From IMG/VR virus record IMGVR_UViG_3300020477_001008, positions 62,001 through 126,000 of that record: a stretch of 64,000 nucleotides of DNA; one strand, written 5' to 3'. The translations under genes were made by a program, and so were the position numbers. Positions 36,253 through 44,082 of this stretch are shown in pieces (the first letter of the stretch is position 1; each line of letters opens with the position of its first letter). The stretch is from a virus. The notes under the pieces are model-generated. The model was given only the letters and a program-made list of their open reading frames with translations, had not been told where the DNA came from and did no database searches.

Positions 36253-37307
36253 TGAAATATAAGTTTTATGTAAAAGATTGTCCAGATGAGACTGTACCTC
36301 ATTGGTGGATAAAAGAAGAAACTAATTTGCAGTATTATATGGATAATATGAAACCAGTTAATACTGATAAAAAGTTTTTGTCTTTTACACACCCAAATAT
36401 TGACCTTTCTAAAGTACAACAATCTTGTAAATCTGCTTTTGAAAAATTTGGCTTCTTTGGTTTTTTAAACATATATGGTAAAGAAATGTTTAGAGATCCA
36501 ACGTACGGTGGATTAAGTTTAGTATATAATCCAAATTACAAATATAAAGATCAAGTAGAAAAAAATGCACAGACTTTAGGCTATCCTCGTAATAATATGG
36601 ATTTGAATTTCATATTAGAAAATTTAGATATTTGGAAAAAAACAATGGTAGCTGGTTTAGATAAAGACATTTGGAGAAAAACTACAGAAACAGGAACTCA
36701 TAGTGCTTTTAAATTTCTTTTTAGAAATAATGTAATTGATGAAGAAACATACAATAACCTTTGTAAAAAATATCCTGACCAAAAACAATTAAAGAAAAAA
36801 ATTCTTAAGAATACATATCAAGATAGTTGGGGATTTAACACACCCACTGATGTAATGAATCACGAATACCTTGCAGAGCTTACAAAACTTTTTAAAAGAA
36901 GTTTTATAAGAAGTAGATTAGCAAAACTACAACAACTAGATAATGACGAAGTAAGAAAAAATGTAAATGAATATATGTGGCACAGAGACGATTCTATTTT
37001 TATGGAAGCTAGAATTAATTTAAGTGTTACCTCACCAGAAGATGCATTTGGAATGGAAATTGAAGGAGATGGTCGTTATTATCTTCAACCTGGTAAATGG
37101 TATTCTTGGGATACTGGAATTACACATAGGCCTTTTGCTGACAAAACAAATTTAACTAGAACAAATTTAGTTTATGCAGTTAGTCCTTGGTTTGATTATA
37201 TTAAAGAAGAACAAGCTTGGGTATCAAATGAATTTTTTGGAGAGAAACATCCTGTTGATATGTTTATTGATGGAGATGTAGTTGAAGGTTTAAAATTTAT
37301 AGATTAA
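36252..37307 (+). CDS. Putative 2OG-Fe(II)/cupin-type hydroxylase
   Basis: A 351-aa protein. The C-terminal 100 residues contain NEYMWHRDDSIFMEARINLSV, giving His-x-Asp, and KWYSWDTGITHRPFADKTNL, giving the distal His and an Arg/Asn pair, the layout of aspartyl/asparaginyl hydroxylases. The N-terminal 200 residues are unrecognised. It is coupled to the upstream gene and its 3' end overlaps the convergent nitroreductase-like gene by 11 nt. Confidence 0.62.
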   Translation: MKYKFYVKDCPDETVPHWWIKEETNLQYYMDNMKPVNTDKKFLSFTHPNIDLSKVQQSCKSAFEKFGFFGFLNIYGKEMFRDPTYGGLSLVYNPNYKYKDQVEKNAQTLGYPRNNMDLNFILENLDIWKKTMVAGLDKDIWRKTTETGTHSAFKFLFRNNVIDEETYNNLCKKYPDQKQLKKKILKNTYQDSWGFNTPTDVMNHEYLAELTKLFKRSFIRSRLAKLQQLDNDEVRKNVNEYMWHRDDSIFMEARINLSVTSPEDAFGMEIEGDGRYYLQPGKWYSWDTGITHRPFADKTNLTRTNLVYAVSPWFDYIKEEQAWVSNEFFGEKHPVDMFIDGDVVEGLKFID

Positions 37308-37953
37308 TTATTTTAATTGGTTCTTTTAAAACTGTTCCGTATTCAAATGTCTCATCGTGATGTTCAGTTGATTGCAACGTTTCATTAGCTTCGCCAATAC
37401 CTAACATTAATTCAACTCTTTTATCAATGCCTAACGTGTGCATCATTTTTTCGTGGTTAGAAAAACATTTGCAAAATCCAGTTTTGTATCCAATGCTACC
37501 TGCCATTATATTTGCGTATGCACTACTGATACCAACGTGCATAGAAACTAATTGTTCTGATAAAAAATGATAATCGTTTTGAACTTTTCGCATTAATGAA
37601 TGTTCTTCCTGATAAAACTCATCAGTTTTTCCTCTTGCTTCGTTGTTTGATCCTAAAGCTTTTTGAAATCTATTAACCCAAACTAAAACTAAAGGTGCAA
37701 GTATTTGAGAATTTTTGTGTTCTTTGCCACCAGCAATGGTATAACCTAATGTACAATCATATAATTCTCTTTTAATTGTATTGTCTGTAACACATATTAG
37801 ATCAAAATAGTTAATTCCGTTCTTTGTTGGTATGCTAATTGCAAAGTCAACTATTCTTTTAGTGTGGGGCTGAGGAAACGGTACACTGACATCCCAGTTT
37901 CTTTGAGTGTGTGAGGTAAGTTTGACTACTTTTTTTAATTGTTGCTCTAACAT
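37297..37953 (-). CDS. Nitroreductase-like flavoprotein
   Basis: A 218-aa protein resembling the nitroreductase fold: QRNWDVSVPFPQPH near the N-terminus, a dimer helix region QNDYHFLSEQLVSMHVGISSA, then AGSIGYKTGFCKCF and VELMLGIGEANE, where the GIG-like end is typical of the flavin-binding C-terminal strand. It has no adjacent substrate clue other than the PP-loop gene upstream. It has its own late-type element 7 nt before the ATG. Confidence 0.65.
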   Translation of the reverse strand: MLEQQLKKVVKLTSHTQRNWDVSVPFPQPHTKRIVDFAISIPTKNGINYFDLICVTDNTIKRELYDCTLGYTIAGGKEHKNSQILAPLVLVWVNRFQKALGSNNEARGKTDEFYQEEHSLMRKVQNDYHFLSEQLVSMHVGISSAYANIMAGSIGYKTGFCKCFSNHEKMMHTLGIDKRVELMLGIGEANETLQSTEHHDETFEYGTVLKEPIKIINL

Positions 37954-37960
37954 TAAAAGC

Positions 37961-37968
37961 TATTTATT
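37961..37968 (-). promoter_or_regulatory. Late-type promoter element
   Basis: The minus strand reads AATAAATA, 7 nt before the ATG of the nitroreductase-like gene, so the leader is almost absent. Confidence 0.6.
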
Positions 37969-37974
37969 ATGATG

Positions 37975-38706
37975 TTAAGATTTGGCCCACTCTCTTTCCA
38001 AACACCACCAACATTTACCGCAACTTTGTTCAAGAATTGATTGATCACCTTCACAACTACGAGTAGTATTCCACAGGCCTACTATCTTGTAGTGCTTGTA
38101 TGAGCCCCATATCCATTTTTTATCCACAGATATCATTGGTGTATAATAATAAGTGTCATTAGCAAACCATTTGTTTGCATCATTGTCAGTATCTTGTAGT
38201 TTTTCCATAACAGGAGCGTCTTTATTTCTTTGATAAGTTATTATTTCACTCATAGAAAAAGGTAAACCTTCAGAATTAGTTGTTTGTCCTTCTTTCCAGT
38301 ATGGTGTAAGTTGATCTTCAGGTGGCCAACTAGTTCTACCTGATATAAACAAAGTAGGTTTATGAAGTAATGCTATTGCTTTCATATGTTTATACATCGA
38401 TGAAGTAATTGTTGCTTTTTGTCGAAATGTACACCAACTATAATCGTGATCAAATTTTGTATAATCAAAAATCCAATTTATTACTTTTAATGCGTGATAG
38501 AAGTTAAAATAATTTTTTGTTCTTCCAGAACTAGTATAGATTATAACTTTAAATTTATTATTTGTTTGTTTTTGATGTTGTAATATTTTCCATAACAATA
38601 ATGCACTATCGGCCCCGCCACTGCAACTAACACATATAGTTTTATGTTCTTCAGATATCTGAAGTTCAATACTTTTATCATTATGCGTACTTTTTATAGC
38701 AACCAT
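37975..38706 (-). CDS. PP-loop ATPase, QueC-like with Cys cluster
   Basis: A 243-aa protein with the PP-loop SCSGGADSALLLW (SGGxDS) near residue 30 and a C-terminal zinc-type cluster CEGDQSILEQSCGKCWWCLE, both arranged as in QueC (7-cyano-7-deazaguanine synthase). The middle (RTSWPPEDQLTPYWKEG) is not typical of QueC, so it may adenylate another acid. No folE, queD or queE is in the window. The ATG at 38706 is used; it is 5 nt from a GTTAAATA element, the same spacing as other late genes here. Confidence 0.7.
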   Translation of the reverse strand: MVAIKSTHNDKSIELQISEEHKTICVSCSGGADSALLLWKILQHQKQTNNKFKVIIYTSSGRTKNYFNFYHALKVINWIFDYTKFDHDYSWCTFRQKATITSSMYKHMKAIALLHKPTLFISGRTSWPPEDQLTPYWKEGQTTNSEGLPFSMSEIITYQRNKDAPVMEKLQDTDNDANKWFANDTYYYTPMISVDKKWIWGSYKHYKIVGLWNTTRSCEGDQSILEQSCGKCWWCLEREWAKS

Positions 38707-38711
38707 ACAGC

Positions 38712-38719
38712 TATTTAAC
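38712..38719 (-). promoter_or_regulatory. Late-like element 5 nt before PP-loop gene
   Basis: The minus strand reads GTTAAATA, then 5 nt, then ATG. One mismatch to nATAAATA; spacing matches the gp48/54 and portal genes. Confidence 0.4.
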
Positions 38720-38761
38720 AAATTTGTAACAAATTTTAATAGTAATTCTTATACTAATAGG

Positions 38762-38788
38762 TTGAAATTTATTGGAAAGTATTATAAT
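38762..38788 (+). promoter_or_regulatory. Possible sigma70-like promoter, short spacer
   Basis: TTGAAA (38762-38767) and TATAAT (38783-38788) with only 15 nt between. It lies just before the 52-aa gene at 38796, whose leader would be a few bases. Confidence 0.4.
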
Positions 38789-38795
38789 ATAAATT

Positions 38796-38954
38796 ATGAA
38801 AAGAATAGTAAATGAAGTAGAAACGCCAGATGGAAAGTGGAGAGTTGTAGTCCGTGAAGATGGAACAATGGATTGTGTTAACCTACATCATATCCAAGGT
38901 AAGTATACTATGGAAGAGATATTAGAAGCTTTTAATAAATTAGAACAGGAATAA
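38796..38954 (+). CDS. 52-aa hypothetical protein
   Basis: A short ORF: MKRIVNEVETPDGKWRVVVR, then an acidic helical end (YTMEEILEAFNKLEQE). The strand pattern looks like a small beta-hairpin plus helix. It starts next to a TATAAT box and ends 3 nt before the next ATG. Function unknown. Confidence 0.55.
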   Translation: MKRIVNEVETPDGKWRVVVREDGTMDCVNLHHIQGKYTMEEILEAFNKLEQE

Positions 38955-38957
38955 TAT

Positions 38958-39143
38958 ATGGGAAAGTTCCAAGGCATTAATAGAAATTATTCATCAACAG
39001 ATGAATACGGTGGAAAGTCACCTGAGCAAAGAGCAAAAGAATTAAAAAAGAAAATGGACGAGTTTTTAGCTAAAGGTGGCAAAGTAGAAAAATGTAAACC
39101 AATGAAGCCTACTAAAGAACAATTAAAAAGTTGGAAAATTTAA
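38958..39143 (+). CDS. 61-aa hypothetical protein
   Basis: A small Lys-rich protein (starts MGKFQGINRNYSSTDEYGG) with a charged helix AKELKKKMDEFLAKGGKVEK. Unrecognised. It is packed between two small genes with 3-nt and 0-nt gaps, which supports an operon of small early-type genes. Confidence 0.5.
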   Translation: MGKFQGINRNYSSTDEYGGKSPEQRAKELKKKMDEFLAKGGKVEKCKPMKPTKEQLKSWKI

Positions 39144-39398
39144 ATGGAAGACTTTACTAAAAGATTAGAAGAAATAAAATCTGAAAAAGCAAAATTAGAT
39201 CCTTTGCGTCCTCAGTTTTGCAAAACAAAAACTGATTGGGCAAAATTAGAAAAATGGTGGGAACTATCAAAAGAACAAAATCGAATTGAGAGTCAAATGT
39301 GGGAAATAGAAAAACATATAGAAGAAAATACTCTATCAACACCACTATCAGAATATGAAGCGATTGAAAAACAAACAAAAGACAACGATAAAGTTTAG
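39144..39398 (+). CDS. 84-aa coiled-coil hypothetical protein
   Basis: A charged protein with strong heptad character (FTKRLEEIKSEKAKLDPL, KEQNRIESQMWEIEKHI) and several Trp. It begins directly after the preceding stop codon. Likely an oligomeric helical protein; function unknown. Confidence 0.5.
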   Translation: MEDFTKRLEEIKSEKAKLDPLRPQFCKTKTDWAKLEKWWELSKEQNRIESQMWEIEKHIEENTLSTPLSEYEAIEKQTKDNDKV

Positions 39399-39573
39399 AG
39401 AAAAACTAATAATGACATTGGTTATTGTTATGTCATTTGCAGTAGTAGTTTTATCTTATTCAATTATCGATATGCAACAATCTATTTCTGAACTTTATGA
39501 AATACAATTAGAAAATAATGCAATGATGAATTTTTTTAAAATGTTATTAGGAGGTATAGGACCTAGTGTCTAA
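39355..39573 (+). CDS. Small single-TM protein
   Basis: A 72-aa reading with a basic N-terminus (KRLKNKQKTTIKFREK) and one membrane segment TLVIVMSFAVVVLSY followed by a short helical tail. It overlaps the preceding gene by 44 nt; an internal ATG at 39412 would give a 53-aa version starting MTLVIVMSF without overlap. I cannot decide the start. Its end overlaps the GTG start of the next gene. Confidence 0.45.
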   Translation: MKRLKNKQKTTIKFREKLIMTLVIVMSFAVVVLSYSIIDMQQSISELYEIQLENNAMMNFFKMLLGGIGPSV

Positions 39574-39976
39574 GAAAATAGGCATCACGTTTTCAACTTT
39601 TGATTTGCTACACGCAGGTCATATTGCTATGCTTGAAGAAGCAAAATCAAAATGTGATTATTTGATAGTTGGTTTACAAAGTGATCCTACAATTGATAGG
39701 CCTGATACAAAGAATAAACCTATACAAACTATTTTTGAAAGGTACTTACAATTAAAAGCATTAAAATATGTTGATGAAATTATTCCTTATCAAACTGAAC
39801 AAGACTGTGAAGACATATTATCAACATTACCAATTAATATACGTATTATAGGTGAAGAATATAAAACCAAACCATTTACTGGTGCAGATATTTGTAAAAG
39901 AAGAAACATTGAAGTTTATTTTAATAAACGTGAACACAGATTTAGTTCAACAGATTTAAGAGAGAGAATAAAATAA
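39566..39976 (+). CDS. Nucleotidyltransferase (TagD-like cytidylyltransferase)
   Basis: A 136-aa protein with the hallmark motifs: FSTFDLLHAGHIAMLEEAK (HxGH nucleotide-binding site, about residues 9-27), VGLQSDPTI, and RFSSTDLRERI matching the RTxGISTT motif region. This family activates glycerol-phosphate or similar substrates with CTP for surface polymer or lipid headgroup synthesis. Start is GTG at 39566, overlapping the previous stop. It ends directly before a hydroxylase gene. Confidence 0.85.
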   Translation: MSKKIGITFSTFDLLHAGHIAMLEEAKSKCDYLIVGLQSDPTIDRPDTKNKPIQTIFERYLQLKALKYVDEIIPYQTEQDCEDILSTLPINIRIIGEEYKTKPFTGADICKRRNIEVYFNKREHRFSSTDLRERIK

Positions 39977-40705
39977 ATGGGATATTACGACGATAAACAT
40001 AGCAGTCAAGAAGAAGTTGAAAAAGAACTACTTAAACATTGGCAACCAGAATGGCTTAAAGAAAAAAACATTTATGATTGGCTAAATGATGAAACAACAA
40101 TTCCTTATTTAGAATTAGATGTTTATGACAATATGCCTTGGCCTGAAATTTTTAAAGAAGCCCAAGCTGTTAAAGATCAATGCGTAATACATAGAGAATA
40201 TTCAGGAGGAGGAACTTGGTTAAGTGGTTGCTTACACGGGTTAGGTACAGAATATACTAATACTTGGGATAGTTATGAAGAGTTTAAGCATTTAACAGAA
40301 GAGCAAGTTGAGTATAAATGGACAACGTTATCTGAACAATGTCCGGTTACAACAAACTATTTTAAAAATATATTTCCTTTTAGAGAATATAAACGATTAA
40401 GGTTTATGTGGGTAGAACCGGGCGGTTATATTTTGCCACATAGAGATAATGACCATAGAACATTTTCTCCGGTTAATGTTTCAATTTATAATCCTCAAGG
40501 TTGTGAATTTAGATACAAAAATTGGGGTACTGTTCCATTTACAAATGGTAGTGCTTTTTTAATTGATGTAGGACAAGAACACGCAGTATGGAACAAATCA
40601 AATGAGGCAAGACTACATATCATTTGCCACGGTAGAAGAAAAAATCCAGAATGGAAGCAGTTGTTATTAAAAAGTTGGCAGAAATATGGCTATGGTAAAT
40701 ATTAG
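39977..40705 (+). CDS. Aspartyl/asparaginyl beta-hydroxylase-like oxygenase
   Basis: A 242-aa protein: RFMWVEPGGYILPHRDNDHR supplies the His-x-Asp pair, NVSIYNPQGCEFRYKNWG the central strands, and VGQEHAVWNKSNEARLHIIC the distal His and Arg. The family uses Fe(II) and 2-oxoglutarate. It begins directly after the nucleotidyltransferase stop, so the pair is probably coexpressed. Confidence 0.8.
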   Translation: MGYYDDKHSSQEEVEKELLKHWQPEWLKEKNIYDWLNDETTIPYLELDVYDNMPWPEIFKEAQAVKDQCVIHREYSGGGTWLSGCLHGLGTEYTNTWDSYEEFKHLTEEQVEYKWTTLSEQCPVTTNYFKNIFPFREYKRLRFMWVEPGGYILPHRDNDHRTFSPVNVSIYNPQGCEFRYKNWGTVPFTNGSAFLIDVGQEHAVWNKSNEARLHIICHGRRKNPEWKQLLLKSWQKYGYGKY

Positions 40706-40725
40706 CACTTTAAAGGAGCAACAAA

Positions 40726-40920
40726 ATGATTAAAGAAGCATTAATTAAAAAACTAGAGGGTGATGTAGCGTCAGCAAGAGCAGACTTATTGGTGTTTTTA
40801 GAAAAACCTATGGGTGTTGCAGAGCATATTGATTATGTTGCTACAGCCGAAAAGAAACTTGAAGCATTAGCCACAGCTCAAGATAAATTAAATTCATTAA
40901 GAGATTTAGACAAAGAGTAG
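40726..40920 (+). CDS. 64-aa helical hypothetical protein
   Basis: An Ala/Leu/Lys/Glu-rich protein (MIKEALIKKLEGDVASARAD) likely to be a helical hairpin. AAAGGAG lies 7 nt upstream of the ATG, a stronger ribosome-binding site than those of its neighbours. An 8-bp hairpin follows at 40939. Function unknown. Confidence 0.6.
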   Translation: MIKEALIKKLEGDVASARADLLVFLEKPMGVAEHIDYVATAEKKLEALATAQDKLNSLRDLDKE

Positions 40921-40938
40921 AAACAGTATCTACGTAGG

Positions 40939-40958
40939 AATAGAACTAAAGTTCTATT
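40939..40958 (+). repeat. Perfect 8-bp inverted repeat after the 40726 gene
   Basis: AATAGAAC (40939-40946), loop TAAA, GTTCTATT (40951-40958). It could be a processing or weak termination hairpin for the plus-strand gene (no T run follows), or the 3' structure of the minus-strand candidate RNA. Confidence 0.5.
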
Positions 40959-41019
40959 GTACAACGTTCGTTAGTTTCTTTACGATTTTTTATTCTATCA
41001 ATATTGATAACTGTGATAT

Positions 41020-41404
41020 TTGTATGTGTTTTTTTATACTACTATTAGCTGATTTGGCCATACTTCACCCAGTTACGGGTGAAGATATCTCACTATTAGA
41101 GATCAGTCATCCAACTTGCGGACTCTAAAGAGGTGGTTGGCCGATACCCCTATCAATCCTACTTCATCCAACGGGACCTATACATATCCAAAGTTGGCTG
41201 TTTATGTATAAGTTAATGGTTGCATTTCTTTCTCTAGCAGAGCCATTATCATTTGTGCCTTAGTTAACACTTGCCTTGCATCGTGCGATTCGCCTGTGTT
41301 GTTACACCGTAATTCGCTTTTTCCAAAGATGCTATGTTTGCCTATGTTTGCCTGAATTATTCTGCCTATGCTTTAAATTACGACAAATATAGCATAATGG
41401 TCAA
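41020..41404 (-). ncRNA. Candidate structured noncoding RNA region
   Basis: A 547-nt stretch (40921-41467) with no credible ORF and a higher G+C than its surroundings. It is rich in local stems: CTTCACCC/GGGTGAAG (41063-41084), ATCTC/GAGAT (41087-41103), CCAAC/GTTGG (41111-41140), TATACAT/ATGTATA (41179-41210), CTCT/AGAG (41232-41242), GTGT/ACAC (41296-41307). A minus-strand -35 TTGACC (41404-41399, in the shared context TTGACCAT) with a weak -10 TAATTT after 18 nt suggests minus-strand transcription. An AGGCAAACAT tandem repeat is near its 5' end. It lacks a tRNA-like end or CCA, so not tmRNA. Strand and ends are uncertain. Confidence 0.45.
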
Positions 41405-41467
41405 CCTTTATTTTCCAACTTTATTAAATCTCTTGCTTTTGTGCGAAAAATTTAGTAATATTAAAGT

Positions 41468-41716
41468 ATGAAAACAAAAGATCCAAGAAAAGATCACTAC
41501 GTTAAAGCACTTCTAAGGAGTATTGATCGAAGTAAAAAAAGAAAATCAAAACATAAAACAATTACTATAAACAATTATGAACGATATTGGGATAGTTCAA
41601 CACCAACAGGTCACGTTATTGATATTGTTTCTCAAAATGGAGATATGTTAACAATTAAAATGAATTGGCCAAAAGGTTATAGCCCAAGATTGAGTCCCTA
41701 TACAAGGAAACAGTAA
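41468..41716 (+). CDS. 82-aa basic hypothetical protein
   Basis: A Lys/Arg-rich N-terminal half (LLRSIDRSKKRKSKHKTITI) followed by a small beta-like region (GHVIDIVSQNGDMLTIKMNW). Unrecognised. Its last base is the first base of the next ATG, so the two genes are coupled. Confidence 0.55.
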   Translation: MKTKDPRKDHYVKALLRSIDRSKKRKSKHKTITINNYERYWDSSTPTGHVIDIVSQNGDMLTIKMNWPKGYSPRLSPYTRKQ

Positions 41717-42033
41717 TGAGTAAAACATTAGATCCTTTAGATAACGAATGGGATTATAGAGATTGTAGATTAGAAAATAACGGCATCATACCAAAGACGT
41801 GTGGATATAATAAAACATTTAAGTATCAAATAAAATTACCAGCACACGGAGTTCAAGGAGAGTATCTAGATTGGTGTACAGACCATTGTAAAGGAAAGTT
41901 TGGTTGGCATTTTGAAGCAACTGATCAACAGTTTGATGATTATGAACCAGGCACACATTGGGGACAAGACAGAGCTGTTTTAAGTTTTTCTAATAAAAAA
42001 GAAGCTTTTCTTTTTAGTCTTTACATAAAATAG
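41716..42033 (+). CDS. 105-aa hypothetical protein
   Basis: An aromatic-rich protein (starts MSKTLDPLDNEWDYRDC) with a CTDHC pair and a C-terminal AVLSFSNKKEAFLFSLYIK of a kind seen in many small phage proteins with an alpha/beta fold. It is coupled to the gene before it. Function unknown. Confidence 0.55.
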   Translation: MSKTLDPLDNEWDYRDCRLENNGIIPKTCGYNKTFKYQIKLPAHGVQGEYLDWCTDHCKGKFGWHFEATDQQFDDYEPGTHWGQDRAVLSFSNKKEAFLFSLYIK

Positions 42034-42038
42034 TTGCA

Positions 42039-42046
42039 TATAAATA
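42039..42046 (+). promoter_or_regulatory. T4-type late promoter
   Basis: Perfect TATAAATA, 22 nt before the ATG at 42069. A TATAAT lies between, so a second start is possible. Confidence 0.65.
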
Positions 42047-42068
42047 TTTTTGGTAGTATAATAATATT

Positions 42069-42578
42069 ATGAGTGGTACTAAATCAAAAAACAAAGGTAA
42101 ATCATACGAACGTGATATTGCGAATTTTTTAAGTGAACTTTATCAAGAGTCATTTACAAGAGTTCCACATTCAGGTGCGTTTATTGGCGGACAAAATTTT
42201 TCTAGGATTGATACTTTATCTGAAAATCAAACTAGAGGATTTAAAGGCGATATTATTCCACCTGATACTTTTCAGTTATTAGTTATTGAAGCAAAAAATT
42301 ATGGAGAGTTTAGATGGAATCAATTAGCCCTCGGCCAAGAAGTAAAACAATTAGACGAATGGATTAAACAAGCACAAGACAGTTGTGAGCCTCAAGATAA
42401 ATGGTTACTATGTGTTAAGATATCAAGACAAGGTGAATTTGTTTTATGGGATCCAAAGCTTTGGAAAGATTTACAATATAGATTACCATACAGAGATTAT
42501 CATTATGTAGATTATAAAACTTTTTGGGAAGTTAACAAAAACGAAATACAAAAGCAAAGTAAAAAAGAAATTGTATAA
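42069..42578 (+). CDS. PD-(D/E)XK nuclease-like protein
   Basis: A 169-aa protein with a nuclease-like core: KGKSYERDIANFL (helix with the first Glu, about residues 9-21), RGFKGDIIPP (the Asp), then LLVIEAKNYGEF (the ExK). The order fits archaeal Holliday-junction-resolvase-type or related restriction-like nucleases. It could process DNA branches before packaging, or degrade DNA; a T4 gp49-type enzyme was not seen in this window. It overlaps the next ATG by 1 nt. Confidence 0.7.
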   Translation: MSGTKSKNKGKSYERDIANFLSELYQESFTRVPHSGAFIGGQNFSRIDTLSENQTRGFKGDIIPPDTFQLLVIEAKNYGEFRWNQLALGQEVKQLDEWIKQAQDSCEPQDKWLLCVKISRQGEFVLWDPKLWKDLQYRLPYRDYHYVDYKTFWEVNKNEIQKQSKKEIV

Positions 42579-43849
42579 TGATATCATTTACATTAATAGT
42601 TTTAAAAGATCCTAATTTATTACAATCTATAAATGATTATACTTCACAAAAAATTTCTTGGCCGGCTGAATTAAAAGTTAAAGAATATGATTCAGCTTGG
42701 TTTTCTTCTAAAGTTCATACAGATAAAAATATTGAAGGAATAATAAAAGCTTATCCTGTAAAAGAATGTAATTGGGAAGAATTAAAAGAAACATTAAACA
42801 AAGTACAATCTTCTCACGCACTAGTTGTTAAAGAAGGAAATATTGTAGATGTTGATTTGTTTCCTGATTTTATTTTCAACACAATTGGTACAGATGATAT
42901 AGTAGATTATTCTTTAATAGGACACATATTAGATAAAAAAGAAAGATATTATAATTTACACAATCAAATGTTTTTAATAAATGTAGATCATTGGAAACAA
43001 GTTGGCTCACCTACATTTGATAGAGCTAAAAATATAGAATTACAAAACGTTAATAGGTCTACTGATAATTTTCACGATGATTATACACCAACATCAATTA
43101 CAAAAGGCGAAGGAAAGCATACATATACAAATAATACAGCACAAGGATCACAAGTTATTAGTGCATTATTAGAAAACAATTATAAAGTTAGACCTTTTCA
43201 AGAACAAGAAAGACATAAAAAAACTTGTTGCTATGATAATATTGATAATCAAGTATCAACAATTTTTAACTTTTTAGATAAGCCTACAACTCAATCTCAT
43301 AATATTGTTTATATAAATTCAACTTCTGCAAGACCAAAAGAATTTACAAATAATAATGATACAATAATTAGTGTAGCATCTCCAGTAACTTTATTATCTC
43401 GTATAAAAAACAAGTATAAAAATATTAGTAAAATAATTTTTTATGATATATCGTTACCAGCATTGATTTGGACTGAATTGTTTTTTAAAAATATAAAAAA
43501 TTATGATTATGAAGTAGAAAAATTATTTGAACTTTATAGAAGTTATGGTGGAGAAAAATTTGTACTTGATGCACATTTAGAATTTGAACATTACAAATAT
43601 AATGTTAAAGAATATTCAACATTATTAGAACATTTATCTACTTGCGATATTCAGTATCGTTATGGAGATATAACTAGGCCATCAATTTATAATAAAGAAA
43701 ACGTTGGAAATTCAAATAGTATAGGTGTTAATTTTACAAACGTTTGGGATTATCAAAGAAATATTTTGCGTAAAGATGATTTTGTTTGGTTTAGAGATGA
43801 ATATATTCCTGTAATTGAAAAAAAATATAAGTTTGAATATTTAGATTAA
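42578..43849 (+). CDS. Large hypothetical protein, possible transferase
   Basis: A 423-aa protein not recognised. It seems to have two parts: residues 1-230, with NLHNQMFLINVDHWKQVGSP reminiscent of a glycosyltransferase-like fold, and residues 240-423, with ISKIIFYDISLPALIWTELF reminiscent of a nucleotide-binding fold. Both comparisons are weak. It is coupled to the nuclease-like gene and converges on the gp26 frameshift extension, overlapping it by 4 nt. Confidence 0.5.
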   Translation: MISFTLIVLKDPNLLQSINDYTSQKISWPAELKVKEYDSAWFSSKVHTDKNIEGIIKAYPVKECNWEELKETLNKVQSSHALVVKEGNIVDVDLFPDFIFNTIGTDDIVDYSLIGHILDKKERYYNLHNQMFLINVDHWKQVGSPTFDRAKNIELQNVNRSTDNFHDDYTPTSITKGEGKHTYTNNTAQGSQVISALLENNYKVRPFQEQERHKKTCCYDNIDNQVSTIFNFLDKPTTQSHNIVYINSTSARPKEFTNNNDTIISVASPVTLLSRIKNKYKNISKIIFYDISLPALIWTELFFKNIKNYDYEVEKLFELYRSYGGEKFVLDAHLEFEHYKYNVKEYSTLLEHLSTCDIQYRYGDITRPSIYNKENVGNSNSIGVNFTNVWDYQRNILRKDDFVWFRDEYIPVIEKKYKFEYLD

Positions 43850-44082
43850 ACTACAGGCGTCATTGAGCCTTTAAATCTTTCCATATTTTCTTTTAAGAAA
43901 TCTTGTATATCTTTATTGTCTTCCCAAGTAAGATCATATGCTTCTGCCATAGTAATACTTCCACGCATATACCAGCAAATTTCAATAATGCCTTTTCTGA
44001 TTTGTTTTTGTTCTGAAGCTAAAGTACCAAAGTATTCACCTATCTCAGACGGCGAGTGTGTTATTAAGTACTGACGAAAAAA
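43846..44082 (-). CDS. Frameshift extension of gp26 (tail assembly chaperone GT-like)
   Basis: An open frame lying -1 to gp26 and following it, with no ATG, GTG or TTG before its conserved-looking part. It encodes RQYLITHSPSEIGEYFG, then KGIIEICWYMRGSITMAEAY and ends KGSMTPVV. The join is the heptamer TTTTTTC (minus strand 44082-44076), an X XXY YYZ slippery site in the gp26 frame (GAT TTT TTC), 12 nt before the gp26 stop. A -1 slip adds 76 residues, giving a fusion of about 357 aa. This matches the G/GT logic of tail chaperones, and the tape measure gene is divergent next door. Confidence 0.7.
   Translation of the reverse strand, partial: FFRQYLITHSPSEIGEYFGTLASEQKQIRKGIIEICWYMRGSITMAEAYDLTWEDNKDIQDFLKENMERFKGSMTPVV

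Noticed and set aside
37297-38706. A complete queuosine/7-deazaguanine pathway
   Set aside because: Only a QueC-like gene is present; the nearby radical SAM enzymes have the CxxxCxxC motif and not the QueE arrangement, and no FolE or QueD is visible.
40921-41467. tmRNA (including two-piece alphaproteobacterial type), RNase P RNA, SRP RNA
   Set aside because: No CCA-ended tRNA-like domain, no T-loop sequence and no proper tag reading frame with stop (an Asn-Asp-Asn run occurs by chance but runs on without a stop); RNase P and SRP core motifs are absent.
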